Positions 26,003 through 38,800 of a stretch of 64,000 nt of DNA are shown here, in pieces. Numbering within the stretch: position 1 is the first letter of the stretch; the number at the start of each line of letters is the position of its first letter. The stretch is from NCBI GenBank assembly GCA_009781725.1, contig WQVF01000001.1, positions 1 through 64,000 of the forward strand. The letters run 5' to 3'. The DNA is from Defluviitaleaceae bacterium. GTDB taxonomy: Bacteria > Bacillota > Clostridia > Lachnospirales > WQUN01. Under the pieces are notes generated by a model. It was not told where the DNA came from. It ran no database searches and worked only from the letters and a program-made list of their open reading frames with translations. Position numbers and translations under genes: made by a program.

Positions 26003-27518
26003 AGACACTATTGTACTAATGATTCTAGACGGCTACGGCTTGGCCCCTTCCTCTGAAAACAATGCCATACACTTAGCCGAAACCCCACACATAGACTGGT
26101 TATTGGAAAAATTCCCATTCCAACCTGGCCAAGCCGCCGGTATGGATGTGGGCCTTCCTGACGGCCAAATGGGCAACTCCGAAGTAGGCCATACCAATAT
26201 CGGCGCAGGGCGCATCGTGTACCAGGAGCTTACCCGGATCACCAAGTCCATCCAGGACCGGGACTTCTTCGAAAACGAAGCTCTTGTTGCCGCAGTGCAA
26301 AATGCCAAGGATAATAACTCAGCCCTTCATTTATATGGGCTCCTCTCTGATGGGGGAGTTCACAGCCACAATACACACCTATATGCCCTCTTGCAACTGG
26401 CTAGGGCCCATGGGCTTGCCAAAGTATATGTACATGCTTTCCTGGATGGTAGGGACACCCCGCCGACCTCTGGCCTGGGATATATCCAAGAACTTGAGGC
26501 AAAAATGAAGGAAATTGGAGTTGGTAAAATCGCCACGATTTCCGGCAGATACTACGCTATGGATCGAGACAATCGCTGGGAGCGGGTGCAGCTTGCATAC
26601 GACGCACTGACCCAAGGTAAAGGAGAAAGCGCCGCCAATGCCATAGCCTGTATGGAGGCCACCTATGCCAAGGATGTCAATGACGAGTTTGTACTCCCTA
26701 CAATAATTGTGCCAGAAGGCATAATCAAAGCCAATGACTCCGTAATCTTCTATAATTTCCGCCCAGATAGGGCAAGGGAAATAACACGTGCTTTTTGTGA
26801 CCCGGCCTTCACCGGGTTTCGGCGCAAGCTGCTCCCCCTACATTATGTCTGTTTCACAGAATACGACACTACTATTCCCAACAAACATGTAGCCTTCCAT
26901 GCCCAAGCTATGGACAATGTACTGGGGCAATATCTGTCGGATAAAGGTCTGACCCAGCTTCGACTAGCGGAAACGGAAAAATACGCCCATGTGACATTCT
27001 TCTTCAATGGTGGGCGGGAAGAGCCATATACCGGAGAAGACCGGATTCTGGTAGACTCCCCAAAGGTTGCAACCTATGACTTTCAACCGGAAATGAGTGC
27101 TGAAGAGGTAACGGACAAGCTGGTAGAAGCCATTCACTCCGAAAAATACGACCTAATAGTTGTAAATTACGCCAACTGCGATATGGTAGGTCATACGGGA
27201 GTTAAGGAAGCTGCAATCAAAGCCGTAGAAGCTATGGACACCTGTGTAGCCAGGGCAATGACGGCCATGTTGGAGACAGGTACAAAGATGTTCTTCTGTG
27301 CGGATCATGGCAATGCCGACCAGATGATAGATGAGACCATTGGCGGGCCCTTTACAGCCCATACCACCAATCCTGTGCCTTTCGTGCTGTTTAACTGCCC
27401 CGGTTACGACCTTGCCCCCGGGGGAAGGCTTGCGGATATCGCTCCCACTCTCCTTGAGCTGATGGAGTTGCCAATCCCGCCGGAAATGACAGGCAAAAGT
27501 CTGTTGGTCAGTAAATAA
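25995..27518 (+). CDS. gpmI: 2,3-bisphosphoglycerate-independent phosphoglycerate mutase
   Basis: 507 residues, standard length. MILDGYG (metal Asp), MGNSEVGHTNIGAGR (catalytic Ser), LDGRDTPP, FYNFRPDRARE, NYANCDMVGHTG and FCADHGNADQM metal ligands are present. Interconverts 3- and 2-phosphoglycerate using Mn. Start is GTG 25995 overlapping tpiA by 8 bp. Confidence 0.97.
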   Translation: MSKDTIVLMILDGYGLAPSSENNAIHLAETPHIDWLLEKFPFQPGQAAGMDVGLPDGQMGNSEVGHTNIGAGRIVYQELTRITKSIQDRDFFENEALVAAVQNAKDNNSALHLYGLLSDGGVHSHNTHLYALLQLARAHGLAKVYVHAFLDGRDTPPTSGLGYIQELEAKMKEIGVGKIATISGRYYAMDRDNRWERVQLAYDALTQGKGESAANAIACMEATYAKDVNDEFVLPTIIVPEGIIKANDSVIFYNFRPDRAREITRAFCDPAFTGFRRKLLPLHYVCFTEYDTTIPNKHVAFHAQAMDNVLGQYLSDKGLTQLRLAETEKYAHVTFFFNGGREEPYTGEDRILVDSPKVATYDFQPEMSAEEVTDKLVEAIHSEKYDLIVVNYANCDMVGHTGVKEAAIKAVEAMDTCVARAMTAMLETGTKMFFCADHGNADQMIDETIGGPFTAHTTNPVPFVLFNCPGYDLAPGGRLADIAPTLLELMELPIPPEMTGKSLLVSK

Positions 27519-27601
27519 ACCTCAGTAGATCAGAAAATCGCCTTTGGCCCCATCATCAAAACCGGAAGAAAAGTCAATAAAATTCAATATACAGGAGGTA
27601 A

Positions 27602-28954
<1,353 letters not shown>

Positions 28955-28967
28955 ACAGTAAATTACG

Positions 28968-28994
28968 AGGGGGGCTTTCCTAGAGAGCTCCCCT
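28968..28994 (+). terminator. Hairpin after eno
   Basis: AGGGGGGCTTTC pairs with GAGAGCTCCCCT (two G-U pairs) around CTA. No strong U-run follows, so termination may be partial. Confidence 0.55.
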
Positions 28995-28999
28995 GATTT

Positions 29000-29039
29000 A
29001 TAGCAATTTCAGTCCAAAGTAGGGGATTGAAATTGCTAT
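29000..29039. repeat. Perfect 12-bp inverted repeat ATAGCAATTTCA / TGAAATTGCTAT
   Basis: Arms separated by 16 bp, in the gap before the polysaccharide deacetylase gene. A third, imperfect half-site (TTGAAATCGCTATA) lies at about 29085-29100. Could be a regulator site for the deacetylase or part of the eno 3' region. Confidence 0.55.
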
Positions 29040-29136
29040 GGCTTTAAAAATGTTTCAATTAGGAATGATAAAACCATCACTCTCAATTGAAATCGCTATA
29101 CATAGAACACTGCAATTTTTATCAACGGGGTGAGTC

Positions 29137-30249
29137 ATGAAAATATTCTTTTCGTTATTGTTACTAGTTATGGCATTTGCCGGAATTACAGCTCATGCTG
29201 ACGGCAACCGCGTCATTATTGACGGGGCCGAAGTAAGTACACCAGCTCAAGGGGGATTGCTGCCTTTATGGGATGTGGTAGATAGCATCGGCGGAAGCAT
29301 ATCGTGGAGTGGACATGGGCGGCATGTAATTATCCGCCAAGGTGACCAAACTATAATAATAACCGTCAGATGTCGACAGGCCATTGTCAACGGCCGAAGG
29401 GTGACTTTGGCCGCTCCCATTACCATTATCGGTGAGCGGGTTATGGTTACCCGCTGTTTTATTGTGGATTATCTTGGGGTTGGGGTTGGGTTTATAAACA
29501 ACTCCTTTATCATATCCAGTACCCCTGCAACACATGTACCCGTCTTAATATATCATCATATCCTTCCTGATGAGGTAAACACCCATTTCTATGACAATGC
29601 CTGGACCATCAGCACAGAGAACTTTGCTGAGCAAATGCGCTATCTTCGAGATAATAGTTTTTATACACCTACCTTGCATGAGCTTGAGGCATTTCTTTAT
29701 CACGGGCGGCCTTTGCCGCAAAATAGCGTGATGATACATTTTGATGACGGGTATTATTCCAACTTTGTATATGCATATCCGATTCTTGAGAGGTATGGAC
29801 TTCGGGCGGTGCTTTTTCCTATTACCGGAAATTCAGAAGTCTTGGGCGACGTACAGCCACCTATGGATTACAGCAGCTTGACCCATACCGCCGCAATTAC
29901 ACTTCGCAGGGCGTCGATTGTATTCGAAACCGCCAGCCATTCCCATGCACTCCATGACCGTGCTGAAGACGGGCGAACTTTGCTGGTTGCATCAACCAAG
30001 GAAGAAATTATCGCAGATACCCGCCTTAGCTTCGAATTTGTCACCAATCGCCGGGCCTATGCATATCCCCTTGGGATGTTTAACGAAACAGTAATCGAAG
30101 CTCTTCAGGAGGCTGGAATTAGTATGGCCTTTACTGTGAATAGAGGTTATGTAACTGCCGATACGGACCCATTTAGATTGCCGAGGTTTACGATTTATCA
30201 GACTACGAGAATGGAGCGGTTTAGGGATATTGTAAATAGGGAAATGTAG
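29137..30249 (+). CDS. Secreted polysaccharide deacetylase with copper-amine-oxidase-N-like domain
   Basis: 370 residues. Signal peptide (KIFFSLLLLVMAFAGITAHA), then a small domain with the copper amine oxidase N-terminal pattern (about 25-125), then a NodB/CE4 deacetylase domain: MIHFDDGYYSN (catalytic Asp and metal Asp) near 202-212 and ETASHSHALHD (metal His pair) near 270-280. CE4 enzymes remove acetyl groups from cell-wall glycans such as peptidoglycan or chitin-like polymers. The N-terminal half may bind the wall. Monocistronic by position. Start ATG with GGGGTGA upstream. Confidence 0.88.
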   Translation: MKIFFSLLLLVMAFAGITAHADGNRVIIDGAEVSTPAQGGLLPLWDVVDSIGGSISWSGHGRHVIIRQGDQTIIITVRCRQAIVNGRRVTLAAPITIIGERVMVTRCFIVDYLGVGVGFINNSFIISSTPATHVPVLIYHHILPDEVNTHFYDNAWTISTENFAEQMRYLRDNSFYTPTLHELEAFLYHGRPLPQNSVMIHFDDGYYSNFVYAYPILERYGLRAVLFPITGNSEVLGDVQPPMDYSSLTHTAAITLRRASIVFETASHSHALHDRAEDGRTLLVASTKEEIIADTRLSFEFVTNRRAYAYPLGMFNETVIEALQEAGISMAFTVNRGYVTADTDPFRLPRFTIYQTTRMERFRDIVNREM

Positions 30250-30606
30250 CCTCCACGCAAAATATGCCATATATTTCCAATTAGGATTATAGCGATTATA
30301 CATATAATTTCAAACACGTATAATCATATTGATTTGCAAGTTAACAGCAATATGACTCTTTGCATTTTATACGCAAATAGTGTAAAATAATGCAGAAAGA
30401 TAGTAAATTTTATTTTCATTATTACCGTTTTGAAATGTGCTATAGGTACTTGATACCCATTTCTTTATTTTAGTACGTTTCACAAAAAGCCCATGTGCTT
30501 TTTGTGGGGGCGACTATAGTCGTTTACCTTTAATGAGCTTGCTCATTTAAAAGATGAATCACTATAACTGTTGTTGTGTGTAGGCTATAGGTGTGATTAG
30601 AGAGGT
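30250..30606 (+). promoter_or_regulatory. AT-rich leader region of the RADAR operon with three hairpins
   Basis: No gene is seen in this 357-bp gap. Three palindromes stand in a row before rdrA: CACAAAAAGC/GCTTTTTGTG (30481-30506), CGACTATAGTCG (30511-30522) and AATGAGC/GCTCATT (30532-30547). A -10-like TAAAAT lies at 30383-30388. A promoter upstream of the hairpins would put them in the 5' untranslated leader, suggesting RNA-level control or an operator array. Confidence 0.5.
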
Positions 30607-30615
30607 GTGAATACC

Positions 30616-33267
30616 GTGAACCCAGAAAGCAAAACAGAATTTGCTAAGGAGCAATACGTAATTAATTTCCACTCTTTTGATGAAAATGAAATCACCGAAA
30701 AAACAAATGCACTAATCTGGCATTGTATTACCGATGCCGCAAAAATAGCAAAGGATCTTGTGTCGGCCAGTCCTGATAAAGATACTAGAGACAAAGACGG
30801 ACAAAACCACCCACTTGAACACAACAGCCTAATTGTATTTACAGGGGATCGTGGCAGTGGCAAGAGTACTGTGATGCGCAAATTTACAGAGAATATTGTA
30901 GCACATATAGAGGCCCTGCCTGAGGTCAAGGAAAAAGTAAAGCAGAAACTCTTTGTCTTGCCTGTTATCGATCCTACTGAGTTTGCACAGGATGAGCGTC
31001 TTGTTGGCGCGATTGTGTCTCGTATATATCAAGTGGTCCACAAGACAATTAATGAAAGCCCCGGAGGCGAAATAAACAGGAACACTACCCGTGAAGTTTT
31101 TGAACACTGCGAGAAGGTTCATGATGCCCTTAAAACAATTTACACAGGTGTCAAAGAAGCTGTCAAAAACAATAATGACGGGATGGAGTCCTTGGAAAAG
31201 CTAACCGCGTCCACGCTCCTGAAAGATAGGCTATGGAACCTTTTCGAAAGGTTTATGATATGGGGCAAGTATGACACCCTAGTAATTCCAATCGATGACC
31301 TCGACATGAAAGTGACAGGCAGCTACGATTTGCTGGAGGAAATAAAGAATTGCCTACAGATACCAGGTGTCATAGTCACTATGGCAGTTAAGATTGAGCA
31401 AGTCACGGATTCGCTGGAGCAATACTTTAAAGATCAGCTTAAGGGGTTGCCCGCAATCAAAGTTGCATTGGATGCGCAGCCGGCGGAGATGGCGTCTAAG
31501 TATCTTCAAAAGTTGATGCCAAATCCGCGCAGGATAGCTCTGCCTGTGTTAAGGCCGGACAAGATGTCACTATATGAGTTCAAGTACAGTGGTTTGGACG
31601 ACGGAGGCAATGGGAAAAGGAAAATAATGACATGGCCCTTAGTTGACAAATTTATGGAGCTGGTTTGGCGAAAAACGGGGATATGTCTTGTAAAAAACCA
31701 AGATGGCTCACATGGTCTAATTCCACACAATCTGAGAGCATTACGTCATATGTTTGCGATTTTAAGTGGCTTAGAGGATGTCTTCGGTCTTTGCAAAAAT
31801 ATAGTTTCAGAAAAAAATCTAAGCCACAATTTGAACATACTTGAATCATGGGTATTGGACAGTGCGAGTTCCAATGCGGTCCCACGTGGGCTTGCACGCA
31901 TTGCTCGCGAATTTGCCTCCCGTCCGTCAGAGAACATACATGCATTCTTAATAAAAGAGTTGGAGGATTACTCCGCAAAGAGCAATATCGAACGCTGTGA
32001 TGGTGACTTTACTTTCACAAAGGGATTATTCGGCAAAGATACCACTATCATGCACATGCTTAACCCCATTGAGCTTTTTGATCGCGGGGCACTGCCGGAA
32101 AATATTAGCATCGGTGATGCGCTGTATGCACTAAATAGCATAAAGAACCAAAACCCAAGCGAGGGATTTTGCCATTTTGTTGCAACCATGAAAATGCTGT
32201 ACTCAATCCGCATGACAAGAGCACTCTACTTGAGTGGACATGCATTAGGCATAGACAAAGATGACAAAGATAAATATAAAGAACTCCGCAATGTACTCAA
32301 TGGTATGGTGTATAACCCACGCTTGCGACTCACTTATGAGCAACTAGAGTGGAGGTGGAGGGCTCCGACTGAGATTAGTAGTAGAGGAATGGCAAATGCA
32401 GTGAGCCAAAAAACCGATGATAGAATTTCATTTGATGAGTTGGCTGCAATGACACCAGATGCACAAGAATTCGAAATTACGCGCAAGTTCTCCGATACAC
32501 GAGGTGGCAAACTAATAACAGAATTACGCAAATATGAGGACATAAACGAACAACGCGCCGCATTTAATAATTTTGTAAAAATTACTCCCAATATGCAACG
32601 ACGCCGAAAAAATGCTGTTGCATGGCAGCTTTTATTTTTTGTTGGGGAAGGACGTATTCACGATGGAGATCTCCATACCTTCCACAGAACCCATCCGACA
32701 GAGAGACAGGTTGCCCAATATACTAAGACTCGTTTGCGTGACTCTGCCAAACAGCATAACAGTGTTTGGTTTAATTACATGGCCATGATTTTCAACTTGC
32801 TATACCCAGTTAGTGGTTTCGCGAAACGTGTCGCGAGTGTATTCCCTGGTAATAATAACGAAGAAAAGGAAGCATTCGCAGAGGAGCTGCTTAGCAAATA
32901 TTTCGATGACGGAGAAGACAAGTGGAGCACTGAAGCTATGATTGAGCTTTTTTCCCTCAACTGTATTGATGTTTTAGACGAGCTAATTCTCCTTATGGCG
33001 AGGGAAGCAGATAACCGTGAGGACCTGGAAGAAGAAACTATATATCATATGGGAGCACGTTACTTTGGTGCTGTTTTGTGTGACGCTTTAGAAGAGATTT
33101 ATAAGCGCACTACTGACAAGTCCATAAGTGGTGAACGAATTAAAGAGATAACGGAGTGTGCACACTTCCCGTTTTCAGCAAAAATACTTGTTGATGATCA
33201 TGCGAGAAACATGCATGTTCAGGCATTTACGACAAATGATTTATCAACAATGTGGAAGCACAGTTGA
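30616..33267 (+). CDS. rdrA: RdrA-like P-loop ATPase of a RADAR anti-phage system
   Basis: About 883 residues. P-loop NTPase with Walker A FTGDRGSGKST (about residues 75-85) and Walker B DTLVIPIDDLDM (about 219-230) followed by a long helical region typical of large STAND/KAP-like defence ATPases. Size, motifs and the adjacent adenosine-deaminase-fold gene identify it as RdrA. Published RADAR systems pair an RdrA ring ATPase with an RdrB deaminase that converts adenosine nucleotides or RNA adenosine to inosine upon phage infection. I choose GTG 30616 because AGAGAGG is about 10 bases upstream; GTG 30607 is alternative. The stop is 2 bp before the rdrB ATG. No membrane segments. Confidence 0.85.
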   Translation: MNPESKTEFAKEQYVINFHSFDENEITEKTNALIWHCITDAAKIAKDLVSASPDKDTRDKDGQNHPLEHNSLIVFTGDRGSGKSTVMRKFTENIVAHIEALPEVKEKVKQKLFVLPVIDPTEFAQDERLVGAIVSRIYQVVHKTINESPGGEINRNTTREVFEHCEKVHDALKTIYTGVKEAVKNNNDGMESLEKLTASTLLKDRLWNLFERFMIWGKYDTLVIPIDDLDMKVTGSYDLLEEIKNCLQIPGVIVTMAVKIEQVTDSLEQYFKDQLKGLPAIKVALDAQPAEMASKYLQKLMPNPRRIALPVLRPDKMSLYEFKYSGLDDGGNGKRKIMTWPLVDKFMELVWRKTGICLVKNQDGSHGLIPHNLRALRHMFAILSGLEDVFGLCKNIVSEKNLSHNLNILESWVLDSASSNAVPRGLARIAREFASRPSENIHAFLIKELEDYSAKSNIERCDGDFTFTKGLFGKDTTIMHMLNPIELFDRGALPENISIGDALYALNSIKNQNPSEGFCHFVATMKMLYSIRMTRALYLSGHALGIDKDDKDKYKELRNVLNGMVYNPRLRLTYEQLEWRWRAPTEISSRGMANAVSQKTDDRISFDELAAMTPDAQEFEITRKFSDTRGGKLITELRKYEDINEQRAAFNNFVKITPNMQRRRKNAVAWQLLFFVGEGRIHDGDLHTFHRTHPTERQVAQYTKTRLRDSAKQHNSVWFNYMAMIFNLLYPVSGFAKRVASVFPGNNNEEKEAFAEELLSKYFDDGEDKWSTEAMIELFSLNCIDVLDELILLMAREADNREDLEEETIYHMGARYFGAVLCDALEEIYKRTTDKSISGERIKEITECAHFPFSAKILVDDHARNMHVQAFTTNDLSTMWKHS

Positions 33268-33269
33268 TT

Positions 33270-35861
33270 ATGGACATGGAATATGCCATTGGAATCAATG
33301 TCTTATTAAAGCATTGCCCAATTACACATCTTGTTGAGAATCTGACAGGCTCCAGGCAACAATTGCGGTATTTTAGTGATTATATGCCGGAGCATGTTTT
33401 CGTGCGGGGATGTCAGCAGGAGTATAGCCAGTTCTCCCTTAACGAGTGCGAGAACATCTATAAAAAGCTCAGTGAAGGAGTGCATAGCAACCAAGGTGAT
33501 AAGACGACTATCTTTCACCTGTTTAATGATATCGCCGCAGATGTCCTAAGCCTAGACGGGGATAGGGTTATATGTAAGCACTCCCAGCTTGTCGCATGGC
33601 GAGAGACGGTACACTCTATTGGTCAGTCTATATTTATTTGTGCTTTCATGGCGCATGAGGATTGCCACAATCACGACCCTCGCCAAGAAAAAGCCACAAG
33701 AAGTGACTTCTTTTTTTCACCTTATGTACAAACGGACAATATACGTCTGCGTAACATGCTTTCTCGGGGGATGGCAGAAAATCATTTTCACTTAAAAGGG
33801 AGTGCTCCCGCCTTTTTAGCGTCATGGGTTTGTCTGATGAACCGTATAGAGTCACGTGAAAGCGAGTTTCGACAAGAGGCTATGAGGGATAGACTTTTCC
33901 GTGCGCCAATAGGAGATGAGCAGTTATCACTGTGCGAAACCACGCAAATCGCGGCGTGGCTGCGATTACATATGTATCGTTGGCTTGATGGAGACAATAA
34001 CGATATGCATGAAGAAATATCCCGGTTCTTGCGCGCATTAGAGTACACACCTTTTACATGGGTAGCCGATCTCCAGCACAAGTTATCGGCAGAAAAAAGA
34101 ATGAACGGTGACTCCAAACTGGACTATGCCAGCAATGAGGAAGGGGATAGTGACAGAGCCTATGCACTAATATCAGGAGAACATCGTTTTCTTTATAGGA
34201 TGTTTTATGCAATATACAGCCGTCAACAAGGCGTAGAAGAGATGTATCGTCCTTTTTTTGTATACCTAATGGCGTATATACGTCTGAGGGCTGAGCTTGT
34301 GCAGTGTAACATGGCAGTGGGTTTCCAAAACTTCTTAGTTTATGAAAGGCGAAAAGATATTTTTGTAGAAAAGTACGGTGAATATGAAAAAGCGTATTTG
34401 AAAATGGCATTGGATAGTGTCTTACAGCATAAATTTATAAAGAGTTTAGAAGTGCGTATTGCGCCAAAAGAAAACTACAATGAGTTCTTTGGGGCTATGG
34501 AGGACTATTGGCGCATAACCACTGATAATAAGACAAAAGAAGAAAAGTTGTTTTTTGTTGTGCATCTAATAAAGAAACCGGATAGAAGAATTAACGCTCG
34601 TAGCAACCTGGGGCAGTTTGCCCCCATGCGATGCCGACATGACGAGCTACGTCGTGGTGAATATAGACGACAAGTAAAGAACATATTACGTCTTCAAAGA
34701 GACAGCCGCCCCTTTGCCTCAAGACTATATGGTATTGACGCGTGCAATCACGAGTCTTATGCGCGTCCAGAAGTGTTCGCTCCTTTGTTTAGAATGGCGC
34801 GGTATGAGTCGTCAAGGTTGAAGCGGAATAATCAGTGGCAACCTGTCAGTAGGCTGCACATCGCTTTCCATGTTGGCGAAGATTTTTTAGATATAGTGAG
34901 TGGGTTGCGCGCAGTTTATGAAGCAATAAAATTTCTGCAATTGTCACATGGGGATAGAATTGGCCATGCTCTAGCCTTAGGAGTCGAGCCTGCGGACTAT
35001 TATATGCTAAAAGGCAAAAGACTATATTTGCCTCTCCAAGAGGCACTCGACAATATGGCATTTCTATTATATTCACTTCAGAAATATGGTATACACGATC
35101 ATGCTTTTGAATCATGGTTAAAAGACAAATTTGATGAGTATTTTTTGTGTCTCTTCCGCGCAAATATACCCCTTACTGATGTCGAACACAATGTGGAGAG
35201 ATACTCGTATATCAATAGTTGGACCCTACGGGGTGACGAACCCTTATTATATAGTGATTATACTATTGTTTCCAATAGCATCAGATTTAATGCAAATGCG
35301 TTGTTCTCTGAGTCATACAACATCCTCAATGACGAGTACTGCAAACATATACGTGCTAATGACACACAGGCGCGCCGATTGTATCATCAATATCACTACA
35401 ATGGGATAATCAGAGATTGTGGCGAGCAAATCGTCGCGCTTGATATTCCAGAAGGCTATTCAAAGATTGTCAGGCAACTGCAAAATGCAATGCTTAGCGA
35501 TGTTTGCAGGCGTGGCGTCGCAATTGAATGCAATCCCTCATCCAACCGACTCATAGGGACATTTGGGAGATATGACAAGCATCCCATTGTCCGATTCTAT
35601 AATCGTTGGCTTGACTCTGACTCAGCTGCGCCCCAGGCGTTTGTTTCCATCAACACAGACGACCAAGGGATTTTCGACTCCGATTTGGAAAGCGAATACG
35701 CATTGATGGCCTCTGCCCTTGAGTCACTAACGGATGTTGACGATAATAATCACCTACTATATAATGTATCCAATATTTACAGGTGGTTGGATGATGTGCG
35801 GGAGATGGGTCTAGAACAGAGTTATCTTCACACACATCGTCGCCTTGGCAACGGAAGGTAG
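33270..35861 (+). CDS. rdrB: RdrB-like adenosine deaminase-fold effector of RADAR
   Basis: About 863 residues, far longer than ordinary adenosine deaminase, as in RdrB. All catalytic elements of the ADA fold are visible: HFHLKG (metal His 172 and 174), FHVGEDF (His 534, Glu 537), GDRIGHALALG (His 566), IECNPSSNRL and SINTDDQG (Asp 797/798). RdrB assembles into a large shell and deaminates adenosine moieties (RNA and/or ATP to ITP in published work), causing abortive infection. Start is uncertain: ATG 33270 lies 2 bp after the rdrA stop; ATG 33276 and GTG 33252 are in frame. Followed after 6 bp by the LRR/Roc-COR gene. Confidence 0.87.
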   Translation: MDMEYAIGINVLLKHCPITHLVENLTGSRQQLRYFSDYMPEHVFVRGCQQEYSQFSLNECENIYKKLSEGVHSNQGDKTTIFHLFNDIAADVLSLDGDRVICKHSQLVAWRETVHSIGQSIFICAFMAHEDCHNHDPRQEKATRSDFFFSPYVQTDNIRLRNMLSRGMAENHFHLKGSAPAFLASWVCLMNRIESRESEFRQEAMRDRLFRAPIGDEQLSLCETTQIAAWLRLHMYRWLDGDNNDMHEEISRFLRALEYTPFTWVADLQHKLSAEKRMNGDSKLDYASNEEGDSDRAYALISGEHRFLYRMFYAIYSRQQGVEEMYRPFFVYLMAYIRLRAELVQCNMAVGFQNFLVYERRKDIFVEKYGEYEKAYLKMALDSVLQHKFIKSLEVRIAPKENYNEFFGAMEDYWRITTDNKTKEEKLFFVVHLIKKPDRRINARSNLGQFAPMRCRHDELRRGEYRRQVKNILRLQRDSRPFASRLYGIDACNHESYARPEVFAPLFRMARYESSRLKRNNQWQPVSRLHIAFHVGEDFLDIVSGLRAVYEAIKFLQLSHGDRIGHALALGVEPADYYMLKGKRLYLPLQEALDNMAFLLYSLQKYGIHDHAFESWLKDKFDEYFLCLFRANIPLTDVEHNVERYSYINSWTLRGDEPLLYSDYTIVSNSIRFNANALFSESYNILNDEYCKHIRANDTQARRLYHQYHYNGIIRDCGEQIVALDIPEGYSKIVRQLQNAMLSDVCRRGVAIECNPSSNRLIGTFGRYDKHPIVRFYNRWLDSDSAAPQAFVSINTDDQGIFDSDLESEYALMASALESLTDVDDNNHLLYNVSNIYRWLDDVREMGLEQSYLHTHRRLGNGR

Positions 35862-35867
35862 TGGGCT

Positions 35868-38800
35868 ATGGGTTATGTCCGTGTTGCAGGCTATGAGTGC
35901 ATGGCTTTCGATACAAATGGCACCAGCTATGTTTTATGGCGTGACGAAGACAAGCCCGAATGCCTCGTCATATCCAATCGCGGAAAAAGCACTGAAGAGA
36001 AACTAAGTGATTTGCAGGCCGATGAGATAAGCGTACTTCGCTTCGAATCGGTCTTTTTTGGCTTATGCGAATATAATTCTCTAGATGTGTTTAATAACAT
36101 CACGCGCATTGAGTTCGATGATTGTATGGCATATGGAAGTGAAACCCCAAAATCATCTGCAATGGCAAAAATTCGTACTGCCCTGGGCTCCTCTGTGAGT
36201 TTAACTGAATATGTGTTTGAAAACAGTAGATATGTCGATATAGCAAACTTACAAGTATTTACAAGCATAAAATCCTTAACGATAAAAAGAGCTGACTATA
36301 TCAGATGGGAAAACTTTGAACCCGATGCATTGAAAGTGTTGGTATTAGAGGATGTCAATTTAGCACCCTCTATGCTTCATAATATCGCAGAGCAAATAGA
36401 GCTCGAGACTCTTGAGCTGTCAGGTGTTTACAGGCGAGACGATGTTTGTGAAACTTTTTTAGCACCCCTTACAAGTAGTAGCAGCCAGATAAATGATAGT
36501 CTGAAAAAGCTGCGACTTAGCAATATGAATATAAGAAGCTCAGATAAAAAAGGGCGAACAGGGATTTTTGGTTGGATTGAAAAATTGAAGCGTTTAGAGT
36601 ATTTGGATTTATCACACAACAAGATAGTGGCCATCCCGGATTCTTTGTTATGTGATTTAAAGAAACTTCAAACACTCATCCTGAGTTACAACCCAATATG
36701 GGATGTAGCCTCCCTTGGCTCAGCCGAAGATGTACGGTCCGGCCTTGAAACACTAGAGCTAAAGAAAACCAGTATTGGCATGGTACCCCAGGTGTATGGG
36801 ATTAGAAAGCTAGATATATCTGAGTGCCATCGGATAAAGTGGTGTGATATGGAGGACTTTCCTCCTCAGGTGTTTGAGAATCTGGAATGGCTTGATGTAT
36901 CTTCCACCGAGCTTACAGAAATCCCTCATTGGTTTAATGTTCCTAAAGATAGCAATGGGTCTAGGAATCTACAGAATCTTAAGTATATTGATATCTCAAG
37001 AACAAAAATAACTGAAATCAAAGTTCGTGTACCAAGTTTGATTTGCCTCGTTGCTGAGCGTCTTCACTTAAACTATATACAGGAACGATTACTAACCCGC
37101 AAAGATTGGATGTTTATTGGGTCTGGTTATGATAAGGAGAAAATCAATACTTTCTATGATGCGTCTAAAAGCGGCGGATACACTGACGAAAGACGCATGT
37201 ATCTTAGGGAAACTCAGTTGAAAGATATCTCCAATCATTTTTTTGCAAACGGGACAAAGGATACAAGACAAGAGTTTTGGGAATATGACCTAGCTCCTCA
37301 AGGTCAACAGGCAACAATTGTTTTTATTGGCGACAAAGATGCAAAAAAAACTGCAATATGCAGTCTATTTGATGTAACTGAAAGGGATTTTATTAACTGT
37401 ATTGGACAATGTATATTAAGGACATCGCCCCATCTTAAGGTACATGATATGCAAAATATATCTGGCACCAATGGCAAGCATCGTGGCGAAAGACTTGCTC
37501 CAAACTCGATACTCAATGTGCGTGCCCTTTCTAGTCGTCCCCAGTATCGTAGCGGGCATGGCATGTTTATGATAGACAATGCGCTATATGTTATTTTGTT
37601 GAAAGGTGAGAACGTACTTGACATACAGCGAAGGTTGGATATGTGGATGCGCTGTATAAAAAATACTGTTGCGACAGCTAGTGTGCTGGTAATGCTTCGT
37701 GCCGAATCAGAAAATAGTATTGAGGCACTTGACATAGAAAAATATAGGGCGGACGCGGCTTTCACTGTGCACAAGGAGATTGCATTTCTTCCGCCAATTA
37801 AAGAGAAACGAGTGTTTGACACGGTCCGTGGCGTCATGATAAATGTTGCTGATCCACTGGCGAGAGATAACTCGGTAACCATGGACAGGGCTCGCGGTGT
37901 TTTGACACATGCAATCCAACAATTGCCTTCATATAGCGGAAGAGTAATTGCCGGTTGGCGGCATGCGTTGCGGCACATAAGTGCAACAATGGAAATGCAA
38001 CGCAGTATTTCACACGAACATTTTAGAAGCCTTTGCTCTCATTATATTCGGAAAATTGAAGACAACAATACTCCCAGCGGGGGAATGTTTAAGGTGCTCC
38101 GCAAACTGTTGGACGAAGCCGGTATTAGTTATGATGGTGACACGGAGATGTTGTATAGTAACTCATGGCTTGCGCGTTTTGTATATGCTACTTTGGATTA
38201 TGCGAAAAAGATGCGTGGTGAGGTAGATGAGCAGGGATTGCGGCTTTACTTGTTAGATAATGTTATCGAATACGATTATTCTCCCAGCGAAATAAAAATG
38301 CTGCTTGAAACATTGTCAAATAAATCCGCTAATCTATATACCCTATGCTATAAGCTTAAAGGAAATGGCTATAATTATTCGTATCGATTTCCTCAATTTA
38401 TGTTGCTCCGCGATAATTCCTGTAGCTGTGATGTGCCCCACGCAAACAATGGTGGCAGCAAAGCATGGGAGGGGTGTAATTGGAGTAAGATTTCGAAAGA
38501 TGTAAGAGAAAACAAGTATGCAAATCGCTATATCGTTGATATGCCGATGTTTTCCGAGGCAATGTATGTTGATATCCTATGTAAGTTGTCTATATCTTTG
38601 CGTGATTCTGTAGAGATTGCTAGCAACTGCGTTGCCACGGGAGCAGATGGCCTAATTGCTGTTTTCGAGGCCGCTGACTACAGTGGAGACAGAATTCCAA
38701 TGTGCTGTCTTTTGGTTGATGGTGTTCCTTCTGCGCCGGGGCGTTTTCATATTTACGTTGCCCCCTATAGCAACGATAAATATGACAGGTGTTTTGACTC

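Noticed and set aside
28955-30606. Possible CRISPR or phage-derived repeat array before the defence operon
   Set aside because: The short inverted repeats differ in sequence and spacing; no regular direct repeats or spacers.
30616-33267. KAP or Avs-type stand-alone defence ATPase
   Set aside because: The directly coupled ADA-fold gene with complete catalytic motifs fits RADAR much better.
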